Assembly: GCF_001683915.1 (NCBI RefSeq)
Contig: NZ_LXTT01000117.1
Location: forward strand, 1 to 64,000
DNA from: Allomuricauda sp. CP2A
Lineage (GTDB): Bacteria > Bacteroidota > Bacteroidia > Flavobacteriales > Flavobacteriaceae
Direction: 5' to 3'
Length of the DNA: 64,000 bases
How positions within the stretch are numbered: the first letter of the stretch is position 1; each line of letters starts with the position of its first letter. Below, piece after piece: positions 18,138 to 25,407 of the stretch. The notes under the pieces are model-generated. The model saw only the letters and a list, made by a program, of their open reading frames with translations. It had not been told where the DNA came from and did not search any database. A program made the translations under genes and the position numbers.

Positions 18138-18191
18138 TACTTTTCCTTCGGAAAAACTCGGTTCTCGATACTTTTCCTTCGGAAAAACTCG
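18138..18191. repeat. Tandem pair of 23-nt hairpin units
   Basis: A 23-nt unit occurs at 18138-18160 and again at 18169-18191, identical in both copies. Each holds a TTTTCC-TTC-GGAAAA hairpin. The second unit runs into CTCGAACTGAC, the same end sequence as the MITE-like repeat cores. The pair lies between convergent genes and could act as a bidirectional terminator or be a degenerate dispersed repeat. Confidence 0.75.
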
Positions 18192-18205
18192 AACTGACGA
18201 TTAGG

Positions 18206-19261
18206 TCAGGGATTGTAGTGTTTTTTTGTGAATCTTTGGATATTGATTTCGGGGTCTAGTGCATCTTGGCGTTCAATATAATGGAACAGCTGCTGGGAAG
18301 CATAAGGGGCTATGAGCACGCCCCGTGATCCAAACCCGTTCAGCACATAGAGGTTTTTGTGTTCTGGATGTTGGCCTACCAATGGTCTACGGTCAACAAC
18401 CGTAGGGCGGATACCGGCTACATGCTCGACCACCTGAAAATCACATTTCAAAAATGTTCTCAATTTGTCCAAAAGTTCCATTTTGGATTCCTCAGTGGGT
18501 TCATTGGTCTTGTCCTTCCATTTGTAGGTGGCGCCAATTCTATACAAATCATTACCCAACGGAATAGTGAACACGGAAGATTTTATCACATTTTCTTCCT
18601 TATAATCCGGTGCCTTTATGGTCAAAAGCTCTCCCTTGGTCCCATTTAGGGGGAGGTAGTTGAAAAATGGGTTGTTTTTAAGACCATAGCCACATGAAAA
18701 TACAATTTGCTTGGCCTGCATGGATTTGTATGAAATATGTCCGCCTTGCTGCTCAAAACAAGAAAAATCGAAGGATTCTTGTTCCAAAAGCCCCTTCCTT
18801 TGCAAATAATCCCTGTAGGATTCAACCAGCTTTGCAGTGTCTATCCTACCCGTATATTTTACCTCTCCAAATCCGAAGGGAGCATCAATATTGGAATTGT
18901 TATTGGGAATAAGGTTTGTGGACAAAAAATGATCAAGGCCGGGCTTGTCCGAAGCTTCAAACCATGCGTTTTGCTCTTCAATGGAAGCAAACCTTCGAAG
19001 TATTGGAACCTTATAATCCAAGGTCTTCCCCAGTTTTTGCTCTAAATGGGCGTAGAAGGGTTGTGCCAGTTCCATTTGTTCCCTGGCCTTCCATGCCATG
19101 GTAAACCGTTTTAAAATGACAGGGTTATAGAGTCCCCCGGCCACTTGGGAGGCGTGTTGGGAATCGTCAGAAACCACCTTGAAGGATTTGCCTTCTTTTT
19201 CCAACACCTCGCAGAAAGAGATTCCTGCCAAACCGAGACCTACTACAATGTAATCCACCAT
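18206..19261 (-). CDS. FAD-dependent oxidoreductase (DAO family)
   Basis: This 351-residue protein has an N-terminal Rossmann motif (VVGLGLAGIS, glycines at 8, 10 and 13), a central DAO-type substrate domain and a late FAD-binding stretch YVLNGFGSRGVLIAPYAS. It resembles glycine/D-amino-acid oxidases and the FAD half of MnmC-like enzymes. The substrate is unknown. A TAATTTTG box on the minus strand at 19266-19273 lies only 5 nt upstream of the start codon, which would predict an almost leaderless mRNA. Confidence 0.85.
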   Translation of the reverse strand: MVDYIVVGLGLAGISFCEVLEKEGKSFKVVSDDSQHASQVAGGLYNPVILKRFTMAWKAREQMELAQPFYAHLEQKLGKTLDYKVPILRRFASIEEQNAWFEASDKPGLDHFLSTNLIPNNNSNIDAPFGFGEVKYTGRIDTAKLVESYRDYLQRKGLLEQESFDFSCFEQQGGHISYKSMQAKQIVFSCGYGLKNNPFFNYLPLNGTKGELLTIKAPDYKEENVIKSSVFTIPLGNDLYRIGATYKWKDKTNEPTEESKMELLDKLRTFLKCDFQVVEHVAGIRPTVVDRRPLVGQHPEHKNLYVLNGFGSRGVLIAPYASQQLFHYIERQDALDPEINIQRFTKKHYNP

Positions 19262-19320
19262 AGGGCAAAATTAGCCATCTCCATTGGTATTTTACCGGAC
19301 CTACCCCTTTTTTCTTAAAA

Positions 19321-19349
19321 CAAAAAAACGCCGCACTTTTGTGCGGCGT
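19321..19349 (-). terminator. Intrinsic terminator of the gld operon
   Basis: On the minus strand a 9-bp GC-rich stem (19341-19349 with 19328-19336, loop of four A) is followed by a run of seven T. It lies about 110 nt after the gldN stop. A second 8-bp hairpin (19386-19393 with 19398-19405) lies between gldN and this terminator. Confidence 0.8.
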
Positions 19350-19457
19350 TGTATGAATTGAATTGGAAAATAATTTGCTGTGGGTATCCCGATATTCATC
19401 GGGATTAATTCAGCTTTTGGTTTTATATGACCCCAAGGTCTTTAAAACCAAGCTTCA

Positions 19458-20360
19458 TTAATACGCCCACATATCTTGCTCCCTGTCCCTTATTTGCTCT
19501 TTGATTCTTTGCGCTTCCAAGAGCTGGAACAATGAGTTGTCAAAAATGTAATCGTCTATTTCACGGTCTTCGTGAACATTTTCCTCTTTATAGATAACCC
19601 CATTGAAGCGACGTGCGTTCAACAGCATATCAAAGGAAATTGGTCTTGCTGAATTGCGTTGGTTGTATACCTTGGCATCGTGCAAAATCTTTCTTGCAGC
19701 GGGATACCATACCCAGAACAATTCCACTTTGTTCTGTCCTGGATCAACGGACTCATCATCGATGAAGTTAACGTCAGGTGCAACGGGGGCAATTCCCAAC
19801 AAACGATACTTAAGCTCTCCTTGGCGCTTATCGAAATACCAGATTCCTTTAATCCGGTACTCTTCAATATCTGCGGCGGTAAGATCTCTTTTGTTAATGA
19901 ACTCTGGAGAAATTTGCTCGCCCGCATTGTATTGCTCATACCCTAAATCTGTGGTATCTATTTTGCTCAAGGTTGCTGAAAGATCTTCCAACTTCCGCTT
20001 TTCGGTAAAGTAGGAGTCGGTATAGACCTCGGTCAATTTCCCATTTCTGATGTTTTTCATCAAGACATGGTAAAGCGACCTTCTGTCCTTTCCAATACCA
20101 ATGGTATCGGTTGGGTAGTATAGTGGAAAGTTTACTCTCTCGTCAAGATCGATGATTTCCCATACGGTCTTGGACCAAAGGATATCCCTGTCATCCACAT
20201 AACCGTACTCTAGAGGCTCATCGGCATCTTGCTCTATTTGAGCTTGGGTCTTTTTACCTATCTCTTCCGGCAACTTGGCATTCAAAATGTTTGCCTGTCC
20301 CATCATTGATACGGGCAATACACCCAACAATCCGATTACTAATGCATTTTTCCAATTCAT
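19458..20360 (-). CDS. gldN: Gliding motility / type IX secretion protein GldN
   Basis: This 300-residue protein starts at the ATG at 20360; a GTG two codons earlier is possible. A signal peptide covers about 1-21 (ending SMMGQA). The mature protein carries GldN segments such as YGYVDDRDILWSKTVWEIIDLDERVNFPLYYP and the VELFWVWYPAARKILHDAKVYN region. In the type IX system GldN forms a periplasmic ring with lipoprotein GldK beneath the outer membrane. It is the last gene of gldK-gldL-gldM-gldN, 18 nt after gldM, and is followed by a terminator. Confidence 0.95.
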   Translation of the reverse strand: MNWKNALVIGLLGVLPVSMMGQANILNAKLPEEIGKKTQAQIEQDADEPLEYGYVDDRDILWSKTVWEIIDLDERVNFPLYYPTDTIGIGKDRRSLYHVLMKNIRNGKLTEVYTDSYFTEKRKLEDLSATLSKIDTTDLGYEQYNAGEQISPEFINKRDLTAADIEEYRIKGIWYFDKRQGELKYRLLGIAPVAPDVNFIDDESVDPGQNKVELFWVWYPAARKILHDAKVYNQRNSARPISFDMLLNARRFNGVIYKEENVHEDREIDDYIFDNSLFQLLEAQRIKEQIRDREQDMWAY

Positions 20361-20378
20361 GATCACTTATATACTTTT

Positions 20379-21950
20379 TTAGTTTGTAATCTCAACCACA
20401 ACAGGAGATACCTTTTTCAATTTGTAGGTCTTGTTGTTGGTGATGTACGCTTGGATATCAAAAATCTGAACAGCATCACCCCTACCTGCCCTTCTCAAGG
20501 CTGATTTGGCTCTGTCGTCCAATTTGTTACCGTTGACCACTACTGTAGGTTGACCTGGCACTTTAAACTTGAACTGGCCTACGGCGAGGTTCAAATCAAA
20601 GTCAAAGTCTTCCAACATGGCCCCAATGGTAGAAATCTCAAGGTTTCTTCTTGGCATTTGAATGCTACCAGACTCACCACGCACAGTACCGGCTGGTCTT
20701 GGAATATCCTTGATACGGAACTCAGATTTGGTGGAGATACCTTTACCATCAGGCAATGTACCTGAAGCAGTAATGGTTACACTTCTACCAGTACCTGGGT
20801 TCATAATGTAATTGCTTCCACTTCTTCTGCTCAAACCTGGAGCAGATGCAGTAACTTTATTGTCTGGAATTCCAGGAATGGAAATGGTCATTGGGTTGGC
20901 CACACCACGGTACACCACATTCATTTTATCGGCAGAGATAACCGCTGCATTGGGCATGGAGATTGTTGCAAAAGTGTTGTTCACTTCAACAGGTACTTCA
21001 ACACCGTCCTGCATATAGGTCATGGTTCCTTTAATGGTGTGGTCACCTGGAGTACCGGCACTGATCAACATTTTGATCCCACCAGCTTCCAATTCGTAGT
21101 CCTTACCTTCGGTCAATGGTCTTCCGTCCAAAGTCAATTCCGCTTTTACAGGCGTGGAAGTTCTGTCAGTTTTGCTAACAATAATTCTTCCATCGTATTT
21201 TTCACCTGCGTAGTAAGCAGATTTTGGAGCGTCCAATGCACTGGCAAAGTTGGTCAAGGACACAGCCTCGGTCAATTCACCTTCCAAAAGAGTTTTCAAA
21301 ATCTCTTGTTCCGTGGTTTTGATATCGGCCTGCAACTGGGTCATTTTGGTCAAAGAGGCCACCAATGGGAACCCTTCGTAATGGTAGTTGATCCAATCTT
21401 GGCGTGTACCGTCTCTTTTTTCAACCTTACCATCTTCGTCTCCTGTTGCAAAACGAGTTCTAACAGCAGATTTCAATGATTCAAATTCACCTTCTGGCAA
21501 AGCGTTGATCACACCTTCACGGTAGGTATTGATCTGATCCATGAACTTTTTTCCTTCTGGGCCCAAATTGTCGCCTTGAAAGAATTTTTGGTCCAAATAA
21601 TCAGACTTGTCCATAACCACATAGTCTTTGGGATCTTCCAAATCTGCGGTCATTTCTTTTTTCAATCCTTCCAAATAGCTATAGTAACTATCTGAAAGTT
21701 GTTTGATCTCTTGAGCATCTTTGTAAAGTTCGCCGTACTCCTCTTCGTTTTCAGAAGCTTTGGTTTCCAAGCTTGCAAAAAAACTGGAGTTGTTTTCGTC
21801 CATGTTACTGTTGGAAGTTTCCAGCTTTTCGTTCATAAGTCCGAAAGCGGCAAGTACTTCCTTGCTCATATTAAGGGCCAACATCGCGATGAAGATCAAG
21901 TACATAAGGTTGATCATCTTCTGACGTGGCGTTTGTTTTCCTGATGCCAT
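20379..21950 (-). CDS. gldM: Type IX secretion / gliding motor protein GldM
   Basis: This 523-residue protein has a short cytoplasmic N terminus with R9, one transmembrane helix (about 13-33, MINLMYLIFIAMLALNM) and a long periplasmic part made of helical and then immunoglobulin-like domains. It pairs with GldL to form the proton-driven motor that powers secretion and gliding. Its periplasmic shaft contacts the GldK/GldN ring. Length and N-terminal helix match the family. It lies between gldL and gldN on the same strand. Confidence 0.96.
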   Translation of the reverse strand: MASGKQTPRQKMINLMYLIFIAMLALNMSKEVLAAFGLMNEKLETSNSNMDENNSSFFASLETKASENEEEYGELYKDAQEIKQLSDSYYSYLEGLKKEMTADLEDPKDYVVMDKSDYLDQKFFQGDNLGPEGKKFMDQINTYREGVINALPEGEFESLKSAVRTRFATGDEDGKVEKRDGTRQDWINYHYEGFPLVASLTKMTQLQADIKTTEQEILKTLLEGELTEAVSLTNFASALDAPKSAYYAGEKYDGRIIVSKTDRTSTPVKAELTLDGRPLTEGKDYELEAGGIKMLISAGTPGDHTIKGTMTYMQDGVEVPVEVNNTFATISMPNAAVISADKMNVVYRGVANPMTISIPGIPDNKVTASAPGLSRRSGSNYIMNPGTGRSVTITASGTLPDGKGISTKSEFRIKDIPRPAGTVRGESGSIQMPRRNLEISTIGAMLEDFDFDLNLAVGQFKFKVPGQPTVVVNGNKLDDRAKSALRRAGRGDAVQIFDIQAYITNNKTYKLKKVSPVVVEITN

Positions 21951-22014
21951 GTTTATCTAATTAGAATTATAAATTAATTTGATTTGGGTTTGGTTTATCA
22001 ACTAAATACCCTAA

Positions 22015-22671
22015 TTAGTTTCTTCCGCCCATGGCTGTAAGCATACCACCATATACTCCGTTCAATGAAGATAGGTTGGTTGCCAAAGATTCCATTTGAT
22101 CTTTCAAAGCACCTGCATTTTGTACCACTTCCTCGTTGATGGAAGCTTGACGGCTAGCGCTTTCCAATTGAACTTTGTACAAGCTGTTCAAAGATTCCAT
22201 TTGAGCAGCGGCATGCGACAACTCCTCAGAGTATTTCTTGGTGTGCTGGATCGCATCTGTGGTAGGGGCAATATTTTTAGCGGCACCTTCAAAACTCTTG
22301 ATACTCTCACCCAAGCTTGAGAAAAGCTCAGAATCAATATTGGCTTCTTTTAAAAGGTCATCCAATTTTCTGGAAAGGATTCCTTCAGCTTCTTTGGCGT
22401 CTTTAGCATCTTGCTTTCTTTTGGAATCTGCTTCACCACCGGCCAATTCTGGGTATACCAAAGACCAATCGAATTCGTCGTCTACTGGTTCAAATGCGCT
22501 GATCGCAAAAATCAATGCTTCAGTAATAAGTCCAACCGCAAGAAGTAGTCCACCTGTAAGTGGTCCGAACTCCCAGTGAAGGATCTTGAACAATGCACCA
22601 ATAATTACTACCGATGCTCCAAGCCCGTAGGCCATGTTAAACAGCTTTTTTGTTGATTTTGACTGTGCCAT
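22015..22671 (-). CDS. gldL: Type IX secretion / gliding motor protein GldL
   Basis: This 218-residue inner-membrane protein has two N-terminal transmembrane helices (about 10-30 and 36-56) and a cytoplasmic helical C-terminal part. The second helix contains the membrane-embedded glutamate (GLITEALIF), the residue known in the family to be needed for proton-driven rotation. It forms the stator-like pentamer around GldM helices. It sits 64 nt upstream of gldM. Confidence 0.96.
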   Translation of the reverse strand: MAQSKSTKKLFNMAYGLGASVVIIGALFKILHWEFGPLTGGLLLAVGLITEALIFAISAFEPVDDEFDWSLVYPELAGGEADSKRKQDAKDAKEAEGILSRKLDDLLKEANIDSELFSSLGESIKSFEGAAKNIAPTTDAIQHTKKYSEELSHAAAQMESLNSLYKVQLESASRQASINEEVVQNAGALKDQMESLATNLSSLNGVYGGMLTAMGGRN

Positions 22672-22748
22672 AATTCTAGTTTTAATTAAGTTATATAAAT
22701 AAGTATTTGGTTACTGGTTTATTTATATAATGTTCTCTATTTGTTATT

Positions 22749-24128
22749 TTATAATCCGCTTCTTGCTCCATTGGTGGAGTCTTCCTCTCCCATATAGTCC
22801 TGTACCGTTCTGAACCCGATATAGCTTCTTGCAGAATCTTGGTATTCATAATCACGGGTACTCACCTGAAGGAAGTACGCAACATCTTTCCAAGAACCGC
22901 CTCGGATCACCTTACGCTTATTGTCTTGGGAACCAATGTTGGGGTTCATTGTGGACAAATATTGGTAGGCACCTTGATCAAAGCTTGAATTGGTCCATTC
23001 CGATACGTTACCGGCCATGTTGTACAAGTTGTAATCGTTTGGCTCAAAGGATTTTGCCTCCACAGTGTACAAAGCGGCATCTGCGGCGTAATCCCCACGT
23101 TGCGGCTTAAAGTTGGCCATAAAGCAACCGGTATCACTGATCACATACGGACCACCCCAAGGATACGACCCTCCTTCAATACCACCTCTGGCGGCATATT
23201 CCCATTCAGCTTCGGTAGGCAATCTAAATTGGTTCACGAATTGCTTTCCCCTGCTTTTTTGGTCGTCGTTCTTAAACTTGGTCCTCCAATTGCAAAATGC
23301 CTTGGCCTGCATCCAGTTCACCCCAACAACAGGGTAATCGCTGTATGCATCATGCCAAAAATAATCATTGTGCATGGGTTCGTTATAGGAATATTCAAAA
23401 TCCCTGATCCACACGGTGGTATCTGGATAAATCTCCAATTCCTCTTGTTTGATAAAGTCTTTTCTGCTTCCGGTTCTGGCGCGTGCGGCAGCCTCAATGT
23501 CCATCCAGTTGTATTTGTATTTTAACTGGGTTACATCTATGGACCTCAACCCATTATAGCTTTCCTCTTCAGGAAGGTAAATGGAGTCCATGACCTCGGC
23601 ATAGTACTCATCTGGGTACTCAGATGTGTCCCATACCAAATCCACATCCTTGTTCAATGCCCTGCCTTCATATCCGGTCTCTCCAAGTCCGGAATAATTG
23701 TCGAGCATGTACTTGTCATAAGCTGAAAGTTCGGTAGTGTCAGTATCCTTAAAAGCATACTCACCAATACCTTCATCTTCGGGGCTTATGCCCAATTCGT
23801 CGGCCAAAATGGCCAATTTGGTTCTGACAATGGAATCTTTTACCCACTCTACAAACTGACGGTACTCACTATTTGTAATCTCCGTGTCATCCATATAAAA
23901 AGAACGTACGGTAACCGTTCTTGTAGGTGCGTTCAAAACTTTAGCTTGGTCCTCTTCGGCTTTTCCCATTACGAAGGCGCCACGAGGAATAAGTTCCATT
24001 CCATACGGTTTCTCTGGATGCCATTTTTTTCCAGGGGCCCCAACTAGCTCACCTTTTGACCTTGATTTTGACCCACAACTGGTAAGCAAAAAAACAAGTG
24101 CTATAGATGAAAAGAATAGCTTTCTCAT
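22749..24128 (-). CDS. gldK: Type IX secretion lipoprotein GldK
   Basis: This 459-residue lipoprotein has lipobox LTSC (C18). The body is a formylglycine-generating-enzyme (SUMF1) type fold, seen from the LPTEAEWEYAARGG, NMAGNVSEWTNS and VIRGGSWKD motifs. It has no role as a sulfatase modifier; the gliding paralogues are structural. GldK is an outer-membrane-anchored ring partner of GldN. It is the first gene of the cluster. Confidence 0.95.
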   Translation of the reverse strand: MRKLFFSSIALVFLLTSCGSKSRSKGELVGAPGKKWHPEKPYGMELIPRGAFVMGKAEEDQAKVLNAPTRTVTVRSFYMDDTEITNSEYRQFVEWVKDSIVRTKLAILADELGISPEDEGIGEYAFKDTDTTELSAYDKYMLDNYSGLGETGYEGRALNKDVDLVWDTSEYPDEYYAEVMDSIYLPEEESYNGLRSIDVTQLKYKYNWMDIEAAARARTGSRKDFIKQEELEIYPDTTVWIRDFEYSYNEPMHNDYFWHDAYSDYPVVGVNWMQAKAFCNWRTKFKNDDQKSRGKQFVNQFRLPTEAEWEYAARGGIEGGSYPWGGPYVISDTGCFMANFKPQRGDYAADAALYTVEAKSFEPNDYNLYNMAGNVSEWTNSSFDQGAYQYLSTMNPNIGSQDNKRKVIRGGSWKDVAYFLQVSTRDYEYQDSARSYIGFRTVQDYMGEEDSTNGARSGL

Positions 24129-24188
24129 ACTTTAGGTTAAATTATTCGATTCAAGATTATAAACTGCTCTACACAAATTCATTACTCT

Positions 24189-24196
24189 CAAAACTA
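24189..24196 (-). promoter_or_regulatory. -7 box candidate for the gldKLMN operon
   Basis: The minus strand reads TAGTTTTG, a perfect TAnnTTTG, about 60 nt upstream of the gldK start. A closer near-match (TAATCTTG, one mismatch) also exists. No TTG lies at 19-22 nt. Confidence 0.35.
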
Positions 24197-24248
24197 CTTT
24201 TTGAATGAATTATTGTGTAAAATCAATTAATGCCAAAAATTAATTTGT

Positions 24249-25406
24249 TTAGTTAAAGCCCTTTCTGTAGGCCTTGAACCACCTTTCTGGAATGTTTTGG
24301 TTGCAAGCATCCAAATAGTCCCCTTCGGTGCAAGGTAATAACGCAACCGAATTTGTTTTAGTATGTTCAGGTAAAATAGATGGGACCTCTACCCACCACC
24401 GTTCGGTAACATGGCTTTTGTAAAAGACCAGTTCCTCCGTATCGGTAGGTACAGTAAATTTGGTGAAGTCTTCACTCTTTGAAGTTGGGGTTTCCTTGAC
24501 CCTAAAGCTCAACCCCTCAATAAAGTACCAAATGATCTGTGCAATCATTTGAAAGGCCTGATGGGAGTTCTCCCCTTCGTAGATGCCGAACAACGATACG
24601 CGGTCACTGATACCAGCGTACCTGGCTATGGTGCAGATTTCCCTTCCGGTAAACCCATTGGGTGAAAAGTTTTTGGACAATCCCATTTCGCAGGCGCGTA
24701 TGGCACGAAGGTCCAAGCTAACAATATCACTGCTTCGCAACACCGGTTCGGTCAATTCCAAGTTAGCCGCTATCTCTCCCAATCGGTAGGCATCAAAGAA
24801 AAGACGCTCCATAAGATCAACCTCTTCTTGGGCGTTAAAATAGCTTTGGTATCCTATGTTGGAAAAGTTGAAAAGATTATTCGGTTTGTCCGTTATGATC
24901 CGGCTCATATAAGAATGGGAGGAAATCAACTCATCATCCTCCCCAAAGTCAAACCGACTGTCAATGGAAACCAAATTGACCATTTCCTTAATCTTATCAA
25001 AAGCGCGATAGGTGGGAAAAGTAATGTCCTGGGTGCATCCTATTACAATGGGAATGATGTTTTCTTCCAGAAGTCCTGCCACAATCTCCTTCACCACAAA
25101 GTAGGTGTCTTCCACCGTGTCGCCTTCTTCCACATCGCCAATATCGATGATGGTGGAGTTCCAATTGCCCATCATTAGGCGATACAATTGGATTCGGATT
25201 TCATCCACATCCAATAGCTCGGTCTTCTTCTCAAATGCATTTCTGGATTCCAACACCCCGAAAATGGCAACATCGGCGTGGGCAAAGACGGGAAGCCCAT
25301 CCTTTTCTGTATGTACAAAGATATTTTTGCCCAATGATTGTTGCGGCAATAATTCTGAAAATGCCAGCACTTTGTCCGTAACAGGAACCAAAAAATCGAA
25401 TGCCAT
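24249..25406 (-). CDS. Arginase-fold protein with missing metal ligands
   Basis: This 385-residue protein starts at the ATG at 25406 (MAFDFLVPV). A longer frame extends upstream but overlaps topA and has no ATG. It follows the arginase/agmatinase/formimidoylglutamase fold, but the metal motifs are altered. The GGDHS position reads GCTQD (123-127, His to Gln), DAHxD reads DSRFD (149-153, His to Arg) and SxDxD reads SLDLR (230-234, the second Asp to Arg). About half of the binuclear manganese ligands are therefore absent, and catalysis of the usual type is unlikely. It starts one nucleotide after the topA stop and precedes gldK, so a structural or regulatory role is plausible. Confidence 0.82.
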   Translation of the reverse strand: MAFDFLVPVTDKVLAFSELLPQQSLGKNIFVHTEKDGLPVFAHADVAIFGVLESRNAFEKKTELLDVDEIRIQLYRLMMGNWNSTIIDIGDVEEGDTVEDTYFVVKEIVAGLLEENIIPIVIGCTQDITFPTYRAFDKIKEMVNLVSIDSRFDFGEDDELISSHSYMSRIITDKPNNLFNFSNIGYQSYFNAQEEVDLMERLFFDAYRLGEIAANLELTEPVLRSSDIVSLDLRAIRACEMGLSKNFSPNGFTGREICTIARYAGISDRVSLFGIYEGENSHQAFQMIAQIIWYFIEGLSFRVKETPTSKSEDFTKFTVPTDTEELVFYKSHVTERWWVEVPSILPEHTKTNSVALLPCTEGDYLDACNQNIPERWFKAYRKGFN

Positions 25407-25407
25407 A

